Assembly: GCA_002780675.1 (NCBI GenBank)
Contig: PEUR01000202.1
Coordinates: 1 to 5,606, forward strand
Source: Gallionellales bacterium CG03_land_8_20_14_0_80_55_15
Lineage (GTDB): Bacteria > Pseudomonadota > Gammaproteobacteria > Burkholderiales > Gallionellaceae
Direction: 5' to 3'
DNA: 5,606 bases
The translations under genes were made by a program, and so were the position numbers. The number at the start of each line of letters is the position of its first letter. The stretch's first letter is position 1. Positions 1 through 5,606 of this stretch are shown in pieces. A model generated the notes under the pieces. The model was given only the letters and a program-made list of their open reading frames with translations. It had not been told where the DNA came from and searched no databases.

Positions 1-1
1 G

Positions 2-634
2 GAAATGCCACAACCCGCCGACATGGAACAATGGGTCAACGATGCCCAACTGAATAGCCCGCAACTCAGCTTAGCCCAGGCTGGTGCGCAACTGGCGGAA
101 AAAGAAGTGGCGAAGAATCGCGGCGGGCATTACCCCACCGTGGATTTGGTGGCGAATTATTCCCAAAATAACGCCAGCGGCGGCAGTTTCGGTGTGGGCA
201 GCGACAGCACCAACAAGAGCGTAGGCGTACAACTCAACCTGCCGATTTTTCAGGGGGGGGCAATCAATTCCAAGTGGCGCGAAGCCGAGGCCAACCGCGA
301 GCGCGCCAGCCAGGAGCTGGAAAATGCCCGTCGCAGCGTCGCTCTGCAAACCCGTCAGGCTTACCTCGGCGTGGTGAGCGGCATCGCCCAGGTCAAGGCC
401 TTGCAACAGGCGCTCACTTCCAGTAGCAGTCTGCTGGAGGCCAGCAAACTGGGGCAGGAAGTCGGTGTGCGCACCAATCTGGACGTGCTCAATGCCCAGC
501 AACAACTCTACTCGACCCGCCGCGATTTATATCAGGCCGAATACAACTACCTGCTCAGTCAACTGCGCCTGAAAGCGGCTGTCGGTACGTTGGGTGAAGC
601 AGATTTGAGCAAGGTCAATCAGGCGCTCGACTGA
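2..634 (+). CDS. TolC-family outer membrane efflux/secretion protein, C-terminal part
   Basis: This is the C-terminal 210 residues or so of a TolC-type outer membrane channel, which normally has about 430-480 residues. Such proteins form the trimeric outer membrane and periplasmic duct of type I secretion or RND efflux systems. The reading frame is open to the left edge, so the ATG at position 5 is probably internal; the signal peptide and first half lie outside the window. Visible family features are an Ala/Glu/Gln-rich helix ending in AEKEVAKNR, the beta segment around YPTVDLVANYSQ, the second strand VQLNLPIFQGG, a long coiled-coil stretch (REAEANRERASQELENARR), and the typical end GVRTNLDVLNAQQQLYSTRR followed by LKAAVGTL. 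The gene ends 328 bases before manC and is probably the last gene of a different unit. Family assignment is strong; whether it serves protein secretion or drug efflux cannot be told from this half. The FQGG motif is encoded by a run of eight G at 253-260. Confidence 0.9.
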   Translation, partial: EMPQPADMEQWVNDAQLNSPQLSLAQAGAQLAEKEVAKNRGGHYPTVDLVANYSQNNASGGSFGVGSDSTNKSVGVQLNLPIFQGGAINSKWREAEANRERASQELENARRSVALQTRQAYLGVVSGIAQVKALQQALTSSSSLLEASKLGQEVGVRTNLDVLNAQQQLYSTRRDLYQAEYNYLLSQLRLKAAVGTLGEADLSKVNQALD

Positions 635-664
635 GTTGCATCAGCCCATTTCCCCGGCATCGGC

Positions 665-694
665 TTGACATGCCTTTCTTGAGGCTGGTTTAAT
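665..694 (+). promoter_or_regulatory. Predicted sigma70-type promoter for the manC operon
   Basis: A perfect -35 hexamer TTGACA lies at 665-670. After an 18-base spacer comes TTTAAT at 689-694, a 5 of 6 match to the -10 consensus TATAAT. The expected transcription start is near 700-702, which leaves a leader of about 260 bases before manC. It is the only strong promoter match I noticed between the TolC-type gene and manC, and it points towards the sugar-nucleotide genes. That it drives them is inference. Confidence 0.55.
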
Positions 695-717
695 GCGCGT
701 TCATCAGATGAACGCGC
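695..717. repeat. Perfect 23-bp palindrome directly after the -10 box
   Basis: The arms GCGCGTTCATC (695-705) and GATGAACGCGC (707-717) are exact reverse complements around a single A at 706. The palindrome starts at the first base after the -10 hexamer and covers the expected transcription start, which is where an operator for a dimeric repressor would sit. In RNA it could fold into a 10-bp stem with a 3-base loop, so it might instead be a hairpin stabilising the 5' end or a terminator for the TolC-type gene. No T-run follows on either strand, which argues against an ordinary intrinsic terminator. Confidence 0.6.
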
Positions 718-943
718 CCCATGATTATCCATCCCACCCGCTACGCGGCTTGCTTAAAATCCTGGCAGACAACCCCGCCCTTTGCTAACGAGATTGGGCG
801 AAACGGCTGCCCAAGGGTTGGCAATTTTCGCAACAGCAACAACAAATTAGCATATGGTCGTAGCGTTTATGCAAATCAAACTGCGGGAATACCCGTGCTT
901 GCAGGCGGAAATAGCGGAACTGAAGCGCGAAATGAAAACAAAC

Positions 944-955
944 GGAGGCTTGGAG
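944..955 (+). promoter_or_regulatory. Ribosome binding site of manC
   Basis: Two Shine-Dalgarno-like cores occur just before the manC ATG: GGAGG at 944-948 and GGAG at 952-955. The second leaves 7 bases before the ATG at 963, an ideal distance, and supports that start codon. The conserved N-terminal motif of ManC begins only a few residues later. Confidence 0.7.
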
Positions 956-962
956 AATAGCG

Positions 963-2384
963 ATGAGTAATGGTCAGGTTCATGCAGTCATTCTCGCCGG
1001 CGGCACGGGCAGCCGCTTGTGGCCGCTGTCGCGCCAGCATTTGCCCAAGCAGTTTTTGACGCTGGACGGCGATGCTTCGTTGCTGCAAACCACCATCAAC
1101 CGCCTGTCTCCGGTCATTGAGGCGGGTAATGTATTGATCGTTACACAGGAATCGTTCGCCAAAGGCGAGGCTTATCACGCGCTGCTGCCTTATCAGTCGT
1201 TGTTTGAGCCAGTCGGTCGCAACACGGCACCCGCGATTGCGCTGGCGGCGGCGCGCTTGATGGCAGAGGGCGCTGATCCCATCATGGTGGTGTTGCCGGC
1301 GGATCATGTCATCAAGGACGAAATACAGTTCCGCGAGCGACTGAAGATTGCCATCGCGGCGGCAGAACAGAACAAACTGGTCACCTTTGGCATCCGGCCG
1401 ACCCGGCCTGACATCGGCTTTGGCTACATTAAAGCCCATGCAGTAGATACCTCCGATGTTTATGCCGTAGAGCGTTTTACCGAAAAACCTGATTTGGTCA
1501 GCGCCGAGCGATTCCTGGCGGAAGGTAATTACTTTTGGAATTCCGGTATGTTTGTCTGGCGCGCCTCGGTGATCATGGCCGAGATCGAGCAGCACTTGCC
1601 CGCCGTTTATCGGATCGTGCAAGACATCGTAGCCGAGAGTCGCGTTTCTGGAAATTTCCAGCGGGCGGTAGAAACTCACTTCGCCGCGATGCCCTCCATC
1701 TCCATTGATTACGGCGTGCTGGAAAAATCCAGCAATGTCTCCTTGATTCCCTGCGACATCGGTTGGAACGATGTCGGTAGCTGGCAAGCGCTGCATGAAA
1801 TATCCGCCCAGGATGAAAATGGCAACGCTCTGCAAGGCAACATCATCGCGGTGGATTGTAAAAACAGCCTGATCCGCACCGAAAAACGGCTGGTGGCGGC
1901 AATCGGACTGGAAGACCTGTGTGTGGTTGAAACGGCCGATGCCATTCTCATTTCCAGGAGCGACCAAACCCAGCGGGTGCGCGAGGTGGTGGATGCCTTG
2001 CAGCTACGCGGGGCGTCCGAGCACGTCAATCATGTCAAAGTGAATCGTCCCTGGGGCAGTTATGCCGTTCTCGAAGAAGAAAAAAATACATTCAAAATCA
2101 AGCGGATAGAAGTTGTACCTGGTGCGCGCCTGAGTTTGCAAAGCCATTGTCAACGCTCCGAGCATTGGGTGGTGGTATCCGGCACGGCTACGGTCACCAC
2201 GGGTGAAGAGGTATTCACCGTACACAAGAACCAGAGTACTTACATACCCATCGGTGCAAAACACCGCCTGGAGAATCGCGGCACGGAACCGCTGCACATT
2301 GTCGAAGTGCAGGTGGGCGACTATCTGGGTGAAGACGACATCAAACGTTATGAAGATAATTACGGCAGGAAAAAACAGGACTGA
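963..2384 (+). CDS. manC: Bifunctional mannose-1-phosphate guanylyltransferase / mannose-6-phosphate isomerase (type II)
   Basis: This cytoplasmic enzyme makes GDP-mannose from mannose-1-phosphate and GTP and, in the two-domain form seen here, also converts fructose-6-phosphate to mannose-6-phosphate. The length of 473 residues is normal for the family (AlgA/CpsB/XanB type). The N-terminal nucleotidyltransferase domain shows LAGGTGSRLWPLSR at residues 11-24, LPADH at 111-115, FTEKP at 172-176, NYFWNSGMF at 189-197, and SIDYGVLEK and GWNDVGSW further on. The C-terminal cupin domain starts near NRPWGSY and keeps the second cupin motif around P429, G431 and H434-N438. The first cupin motif is unusual: residues 395-401 read HCQRSEH where the family normally has H-x-H-R-x-E-H, so one predicted metal-ligand His is Gln397. 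The stop codon lies inside a GGACTGA repeat unit at 2378-2384. It is the first gene of the operon and feeds Gmd downstream. Identification of the family is very secure; activity of the isomerase half is less so. Confidence 0.96.
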   Translation: MSNGQVHAVILAGGTGSRLWPLSRQHLPKQFLTLDGDASLLQTTINRLSPVIEAGNVLIVTQESFAKGEAYHALLPYQSLFEPVGRNTAPAIALAAARLMAEGADPIMVVLPADHVIKDEIQFRERLKIAIAAAEQNKLVTFGIRPTRPDIGFGYIKAHAVDTSDVYAVERFTEKPDLVSAERFLAEGNYFWNSGMFVWRASVIMAEIEQHLPAVYRIVQDIVAESRVSGNFQRAVETHFAAMPSISIDYGVLEKSSNVSLIPCDIGWNDVGSWQALHEISAQDENGNALQGNIIAVDCKNSLIRTEKRLVAAIGLEDLCVVETADAILISRSDQTQRVREVVDALQLRGASEHVNHVKVNRPWGSYAVLEEEKNTFKIKRIEVVPGARLSLQSHCQRSEHWVVVSGTATVTTGEEVFTVHKNQSTYIPIGAKHRLENRGTEPLHIVEVQVGDYLGEDDIKRYEDNYGRKKQD

Positions 2385-2408
2385 GACAAGTGTAGGACTG
2401 AGGACTGA
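2378..2408 (+). repeat. Left GGACTGA repeat array
   Basis: Three exact copies of GGACTGA are present: 2378-2384 (isolated), then 2395-2401 and 2402-2408 in tandem. With flanking bases, each belongs to a copy of AGGACTGAG. The first copy contains the manC stop codon TGA. The junction of the tandem pair creates GAGGA at 2400-2404, a Shine-Dalgarno core placed 7 bases before the ATG of the next gene. Confidence 0.8.
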
Positions 2409-2411
2409 GTG

Positions 2412-2792
2412 ATGTCGCAGAAGGTGGAACGATTTGAGAATTTGATCGCTTGGCAAAAAGCACGTCAACTCACAGTTGAAATTTACCTGATTACCGCTCG
2501 TGGTGACTTCGCTAAAGACTTTGGTTTGCGCGATCAGATACGCCGTGCTGCTGTATCGGTGATGTCAAATATCGCTGAAGGCTTTGATAGAGGTTCCAGA
2601 GGCGAATTTCATCAGTTTCTGGTGATTGCAAAGGCATCCTGTGCCGAAGTGCGATCGCAACTTTATGTTGCACAAGATGTTGGATATATTACACAAGAAA
2701 TTTTTATCAACTTGAAGAGTAGCGCTGACGAACTTTCACGTATTATCGGCGGTTTGAGAGCTGCTGTTCAAAAACAAAGAGACAAAAAATGA
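2412..2792 (+). CDS. Four-helix-bundle protein (S23 / 23S rRNA intervening-sequence protein family)
   Basis: This is a small cytoplasmic all-helical protein of 126 residues, a typical length for the family. The family was first noted as the product encoded by intervening sequences in some bacterial 23S rRNA genes and is related to Avd, the accessory protein of diversity-generating retroelements; its molecular role here is unknown. Diagnostic residues counted from the ATG at 2412 are the N-terminal [10 protein letters not shown] (8-17), the helix-2 signature [17 protein letters not shown] (44-60), and EFHQFL (65-70), followed by a third helix with the family's A-S-x-x-E-x-x-x-Q-L pattern. A GTG at 2409 is in frame directly before the ATG; I prefer the ATG because GAGGA at 2400-2404 is 7 bases away. 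The stop overlaps the gmd start as ATGA. Composition is AT-richer than the flanking sugar genes, and repeats bracket the gene, which suggests it arrived by insertion. It has no evident part in sugar metabolism. Confidence 0.9.
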   Translation: MSQKVERFENLIAWQKARQLTVEIYLITARGDFAKDFGLRDQIRRAAVSVMSNIAEGFDRGSRGEFHQFLVIAKASCAEVRSQLYVAQDVGYITQEIFINLKSSADELSRIIGGLRAAVQKQRDKK

Positions 2793-3919
2793 ACCCATCA
2801 AAACCTCAGTCCTCGGACCTCAGTCCTAAGCAACTCAAAGTCGCTTTGATCACCGGCGTGACCGGGCAAGATGGCGCTTACCTGGCTGAATTGTTGCTGG
2901 GCAAGGGCTATGAAGTACACGGCATCAAGCGCCGTTCCTCGCTGTTTAACACCGACCGGATTGATCACCTGTATCAAGACCCGCATATTGATAATGCCAA
3001 ATTCAAATTGCATTACGGCGACTTGACCGACTCTACCAATCTGATCCGAATTATCCAGCAGGTTCAGCCAGACGAAATTTATAACCTCGCGGCGATGAGC
3101 CATGTAGCGGTCTCATTCGAGACGCCTGAATACACCGCCAATGCCGATGGTATCGGCACGCTGCGTATCCTCGAAGCTATCCGCATTCTCGGCTTGGAAA
3201 AGAAAACCCGTTTTTATCAGGCATCCACCTCCGAGCTTTTTGGGCAGGTACAAGAAATCCCGCAAAAGGAAACCACCCCGTTCTATCCACGCAGCCCCTA
3301 TGCCGTAGCCAAACTATATGCTTACTGGATTACCGTCAACTATCGTGAAGCTTACGGCATCTACGCCTGTAACGGCATTTTGTTCAATCACGAAAGCCCG
3401 GTTCGGGGTGAAACCTTTGTCACCCGCAAGATCACCCGTGCGCTGGCACGCATCAAACTCAACCTGCAAGATTCTTTATACCTTGGCAATATGGACTCCC
3501 TGCGTGACTGGGGACATGCTAAAGACTACGTCGAAATGCAATGGCTGATGTTGCAACAGGATCAGCCGGAAGACTTTGTGATTGCGACGGGCGTGCAATA
3601 CAGCGTGCGCGATTTTGTCAATGCCGCCGCGAAAGAAATGGGCATCGAAATTCGCTGGGAAGGCAAGGGCATCGAAGAAAAAGGCTATGACGTTGCCAGC
3701 GGTAAATGCATCGTGCAAGTAGACCCACGCTACTTCCGTCCGACCGAAGTGGAAACCCTGCTGGGCGATCCGACTAAAGCCCATCAAAAGCTGGGCTGGA
3801 AACCTCAAATTACTTTCCATGAACTGGTTGCTGAAATGGTGCGCGAAGACCTCAAGAGTGCCGAACGCGACGAGCTGGTCAAGAAGCATGGCTATGCGGC
3901 GTTCGACTACAACGAATAA
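2789..3919 (+). CDS. gmd: GDP-mannose 4,6-dehydratase
   Basis: This enzyme of the extended short-chain dehydrogenase family converts GDP-mannose to GDP-4-dehydro-6-deoxy-D-mannose, the first committed step to GDP-L-fucose and GDP-rhamnose-type sugars. The NADP-binding GxxGxxG is formed by G23, G26 and G29 (ITGVTGQDG). The catalytic set is T147 and E149 in STSE, with Y171 and K175 in YAVAK. The conserved stretches [38 protein letters not shown] and [11 protein letters not shown] are all present. At 376 residues it is close to the E. coli protein (about 373), but the first 16 residues before KVALITG are extra compared with typical Gmd, which begins at about that point. Residues 6-13 are encoded by the right-hand repeat array. 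No alternative ATG, GTG or TTG lies between 2789 and the nucleotide-binding motif except a TTG inside it, so translation must start at 2789, where ATGA overlaps the upstream stop. Its own ribosome binding site is weak, so coupling to the small upstream gene is likely. Confidence 0.97.
   Translation: MNPSKPQSSDLSPKQLKVALITGVTGQDGAYLAELLLGKGYEVHGIKRRSSLFNTDRIDHLYQDPHIDNAKFKLHYGDLTDSTNLIRIIQQVQPDEIYNLAAMSHVAVSFETPEYTANADGIGTLRILEAIRILGLEKKTRFYQASTSELFGQVQEIPQKETTPFYPRSPYAVAKLYAYWITVNYREAYGIYACNGILFNHESPVRGETFVTRKITRALARIKLNLQDSLYLGNMDSLRDWGHAKDYVEMQWLMLQQDQPEDFVIATGVQYSVRDFVNAAAKEMGIEIRWEGKGIEEKGYDVASGKCIVQVDPRYFRPTEVETLLGDPTKAHQKLGWKPQITFHELVAEMVREDLKSAERDELVKKHGYAAFDYNE
2806..2826 (-). repeat. 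Right repeat array (GGACTGA on the minus strand), inside gmd
   Basis: Three contiguous 7-base units are read on the + strand as TCAGTCC, TCGGACC and TCAGTCC; the outer two are exact complements of GGACTGA and the middle one differs at two positions. They are inverted relative to the array at 2378-2408. They lie within the coding sequence of gmd and are translated as part of the stretch PQSSDLSP in its N-terminal extension. No stop codon is formed in this orientation. Confidence 0.8.
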
Positions 3920-3930
3920 ATCGTATCACC

Positions 3931-4893
3931 ATGAATAAGAACATAAAAATCTATATCGCCGGACATCGCGGTCTGGCGGGTAGCGCGATTGTTCGCGAGT
4001 TACATCGCCTGGGTTACAGCAATCTGGTGACGCGCACCCACGCCGAGCTGGACCTTGAAGACGCGGCGGCGACGCTGGCGTTTTTCGAGCAGGAAAAGCC
4101 GGATCTGGTGTTTCTGGCTGCCGCCCGCGTCGGCGGCATTCATGCCAACAACACCTATCCGGTGGACTTTCTGATGAGCAATTTGCTCATCGAGGCCAAT
4201 ATCTGCCGTGCCGCACATGCGACCGATGTCGCCCGTCTGATCTTTCTGGGCAGCTCTTGTATCTACCCGCGCGACTGTCCTCAGCCGATCAAGGAGGAAT
4301 ACCTGCTCACCGGCTCGCTCGAAGCCACCAATCGCCCCTATGCGCTGGCGAAAATTGCCGGTATCGAGATGTGCTGGTCGTACAACCGCCAATACGGCAC
4401 TAAATGGCTGGCGGCCATGCCGACCAATCTGTACGGTCCGGGCGACAGTTACGACCTGAGCAACTCTCATGTGTTGCCTGCGCTGATCCGCAAGATGCAC
4501 GAGGCAAAAATGGCCAACGCCGCAGAGGTCGTGCTATGGGGAACCGGTACGCCGAAACGCGAATTTTTGTATGTGGACGATCTGGCGAATGCGCTGGTGT
4601 TTCTGGCGACGCTGGATGAGGCGCGTTATGACGTTTTGGTTGCTCCGTCGCAGTGTCCGCTGATCAACGTCGGTTCAGGCGAAGATTTGAGCATCCGTGA
4701 ACTGGCTGAAACCGTCGCCGATGTGGTCGGTTTTAAGGGTAAATTTGTGCAGGACACCTCCAAGCCGGATGGTACGATGCGCAAGATCATGGATGTGTCC
4801 AAAATCCGCAACCTGGGCTGGAAGCACGAAATTAGTCTGTGTACTGGAATCGCTCATGCTTACGACGATTATTTAGACAGGAGCAAGGGATGA
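3931..4893 (+). CDS. fcl: GDP-L-fucose synthase (GDP-4-keto-6-deoxymannose 3,5-epimerase/4-reductase)
   Basis: This enzyme (also called wcaG) epimerises and then reduces, with NADPH, the Gmd product to GDP-L-fucose. The Rossmann motif G11-x-x-G14-x-x-G17 is at the N-terminus ([12 protein letters not shown]). The expected catalytic residues are all present: S108 and C110 in GSSCIYP, Y137 and K141 in RPYALAK, and H180 in [15 protein letters not shown] and [16 protein letters not shown] are also typical. The length of 320 residues matches the family (E. coli about 321). It starts 11 bases after the gmd stop; no clear Shine-Dalgarno sequence precedes the ATG, so re-initiation by ribosomes leaving gmd is possible. 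Its stop overlaps the next start codon as ATGA. Together with manC and gmd it completes the route from fructose-6-phosphate and mannose phosphates to GDP-L-fucose, apart from phosphomannomutase, which is not in the window. Confidence 0.97.
   Translation: MNKNIKIYIAGHRGLAGSAIVRELHRLGYSNLVTRTHAELDLEDAAATLAFFEQEKPDLVFLAAARVGGIHANNTYPVDFLMSNLLIEANICRAAHATDVARLIFLGSSCIYPRDCPQPIKEEYLLTGSLEATNRPYALAKIAGIEMCWSYNRQYGTKWLAAMPTNLYGPGDSYDLSNSHVLPALIRKMHEAKMANAAEVVLWGTGTPKREFLYVDDLANALVFLATLDEARYDVLVAPSQCPLINVGSGEDLSIRELAETVADVVGFKGKFVQDTSKPDGTMRKIMDVSKIRNLGWKHEISLCTGIAHAYDDYLDRSKG
4879..4883 (+). promoter_or_regulatory. Ribosome binding site of rfbF within the end of fcl
   Basis: AGGAG lies 6 bases before the ATG at 4890, an optimal distance. 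It supports that start although it overlaps the fcl stop codon (ATGA), and shows that rfbF need not depend only on coupling to fcl. Confidence 0.65.
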
Positions 4894-5606
4894 AAGCAGT
4901 TATTCTTGCAGGTGGTTTGGGGACGCGGATCAGCGAAGAAACGGCTACGCGTCCAAAGCCTATGGTGGAAATCGGTGGCAGGCCGATTTTATGGCACATC
5001 ATGAAAAGTTATTCTGCGCACGGTATCAACGACTTCGTGGTGTGCTGCGGCTACAAGGGTTACGTCATCAAGGAATATTTTGCCAATTATTTTTTGCATA
5101 TGTCGGATGTGACGTTCGACATGGTGCATAACAAAATGGAAGTGCATCAACGCCATGCCGAGCCATGGAGGGTAACGCTGGTGGACACGGGCGAGGATAC
5201 CATGACGGGTGGTCGCTTGAAGCGAGTGGCCGAATACGTTAAAGATGAAGAGGTTTTTTGTTTGACCTATGGCGATGGCGTGAGCGACGTGAACATCACC
5301 GAGTTGATCGCTTTCCACAAGGCGCAAAACGTCAAGGCGACGCTGACCGCAACCTTGCCGCCAGGCCGTTTCGGTGCGCTCGACATGCAGGGCAACAAAG
5401 TCAATAGTTTCCGGGAAAAACCTCAGGGAGATGGCGCGATGATCAACGGCGGATTTTTTGTTTTGTCTCCGCAAGTTATTGATTATATTGAGAATGATAA
5501 AACAACTTGGGAGCGCGAACCCATGGAGAGGCTAGCTGAAGAAGGACAGTTGGCAGCGTTCCATCACCCCGGTTTCTGGCAGCCGATGGATACCTTGCGC
5601 GACAAG
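4890..5606 (+). CDS. rfbF: Glucose-1-phosphate cytidylyltransferase, 3'-truncated by the window
   Basis: The protein (also called ddhA or ascA) makes CDP-glucose from glucose-1-phosphate and CTP, the entry step to CDP-linked 3,6-dideoxyhexoses and related branched or deoxy sugars of O-antigens and capsules. The first 239 residues are present out of an expected 257 or so; the frame is open to the window edge. Visible family motifs are the nucleotidyltransferase signature LAGGLGTR (6-13), [10 protein letters not shown] (21-30), the very characteristic [20 protein letters not shown] and [20 protein letters not shown], the metal-binding D129 in [25 protein letters not shown], and [12 protein letters not shown] at the end. 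These separate it from the related thymidylyl- and uridylyltransferases. The start overlaps the fcl stop by ATGA with AGGAG 6 bases upstream. A CDP-glucose 4,6-dehydratase (rfbG) would be expected next. Its place after the GDP-fucose genes suggests the same operon supplies two different sugars to one polysaccharide. Confidence 0.95.
   Translation, partial: MKAVILAGGLGTRISEETATRPKPMVEIGGRPILWHIMKSYSAHGINDFVVCCGYKGYVIKEYFANYFLHMSDVTFDMVHNKMEVHQRHAEPWRVTLVDTGEDTMTGGRLKRVAEYVKDEEVFCLTYGDGVSDVNITELIAFHKAQNVKATLTATLPPGRFGALDMQGNKVNSFREKPQGDGAMINGGFFVLSPQVIDYIENDKTTWEREPMERLAEEGQLAAFHHPGFWQPMDTLRDK

Larger units (their letters stand above)
635..962 (+). other. Intergenic region and 5' leader upstream of manC
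   Basis: This stretch of 328 bases between the TolC-type gene and manC contains no gene I can support. It holds a good promoter match (665-694), a perfect palindrome (695-717) and about 260 bases of apparent leader before the manC start. Short open stretches exist: one from the ATG at 708 to a TAA at 786-788, in-frame codons continuing from there to a TAG at 861-863, and one of 38 codons from 854 to 970 that overlaps the manC start. None has a convincing ribosome binding site or a recognisable product. A weak partial match to the RfaH ops element lies at 856-866. No clear intrinsic terminator with a T-run was found after the TolC-type gene. Confidence 0.6.
2378..2826. mobile_element. Putative mini-element: four-helix-bundle gene bounded by inverted 7-mer repeat arrays
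   Basis: A unit of about 430-450 bases sits between manC and gmd, which are often close neighbours in GDP-fucose operons. Its left end carries GGACTGA units (2378-2384, 2395-2401, 2402-2408) and its right end carries the complement TCAGTCC (2806-2812, a diverged TCGGACC at 2813-2819, and 2820-2826), so the ends are inverted relative to each other. The enclosed gene is AT-richer (43% GC over 2401-2792) than the surrounding genes. No transposase is encoded, and I could not identify a target-site duplication. Mobility is therefore inference from symmetry, composition and position; the exact outer boundaries are uncertain, and the left end may begin at 2394. Confidence 0.5.

Noticed and set aside
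656..680. Possible intrinsic terminator after the TolC-type gene: GGCAT and ATGCC arms followed by TTTCTT
   Set aside because: The stem is only 5 bp with a 9-base loop, and the second arm and T-rich tract overlap the -35 box and spacer of the better-supported promoter.
721..960. Open frame of 79 codons on the + strand in the manC leader
   Set aside because: No ribosome binding site, an atypical composition and no recognisable motif; it is probably a chance open frame, and other frames of the same stretch look more protein-like.
876..1967. Long open frame (363 codons) on the minus strand, opposite manC
   Set aside because: It mirrors the codon structure of manC, has no family motifs and no initiation signals; manC itself is unambiguous. 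The same applies to the other minus-strand frames opposite the TolC-type gene, gmd, fcl and rfbF.
2412..2792. Diversity-generating retroelement (because the protein resembles Avd)
   Set aside because: No reverse transcriptase, template repeat or variable repeat is visible in the window; the family resemblance alone is not enough.
2378..2826. CRISPR array or REP-like intergenic repeats
   Set aside because: Units are 7 bases in tandem with no spacers of regular length, and the two groups are inverted around a gene.
2789..2850. Frameshift or misassembly at the four-helix-bundle/gmd junction
   Set aside because: Both frames are intact, the ATGA overlap is clean, and the repeat-derived codons run in frame into the conserved Gmd motif, so a real fusion of element end and gene is simpler.

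Overview
The window holds the start of a nucleotide-sugar (surface polysaccharide) operon, all on the + strand, downstream of the tail of a TolC-type outer membrane gene. The gene content (TolC-family export protein, bifunctional ManC, Gmd, Fcl, RfbF) and a GC content judged by eye to be in the mid-50s suggest a Gram-negative proteobacterium. A beta-proteobacterium is my best guess, but nothing in the window, such as an rRNA gene, fixes the taxon.

Layout. Positions 2-634 are the C-terminal half of a TolC-family protein. Positions 635-962 are a 328-base intergenic region with a strong sigma70-like promoter (TTGACA, 18-base spacer, TTTAAT). A perfect 23-base palindrome follows immediately, over the expected transcription start, and then comes a long untranslated leader. 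Next are manC (963-2384), a small four-helix-bundle (S23/IVP-like) gene (2412-2792), gmd (2789-3919), fcl (3931-4893) and rfbF (4890 to the window end, cut off). Gaps are short or the genes overlap by ATGA, so one transcript is likely.

How the genes work together. ManC makes mannose-6-phosphate and GDP-mannose, Gmd dehydrates GDP-mannose to the 4-keto-6-deoxy sugar, and Fcl converts that to GDP-L-fucose. RfbF begins a separate branch by making CDP-glucose, the precursor of CDP-linked 3,6-dideoxyhexoses and related sugars. The phosphomannomutase step is not in the window.

The most interesting part is the junction between manC and gmd. The four-helix-bundle gene is AT-richer than its neighbours (170 G+C of 392 bases over 2401-2792, 43%). 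It is bracketed by 7-base tandem repeats, GGACTGA on the left and its complement TCAGTCC on the right, so the two arrays are inverted relative to each other. The left array supplies the manC stop codon and the ribosome binding site of the small gene. The right array is read as codons inside an unusual N-terminal extension of Gmd, whose ATG overlaps the stop of the small gene. This looks like a compact insertion that has fitted itself into an operon without breaking it. A second point of interest is a His-to-Gln change at a predicted metal-ligand position in the cupin domain of ManC.
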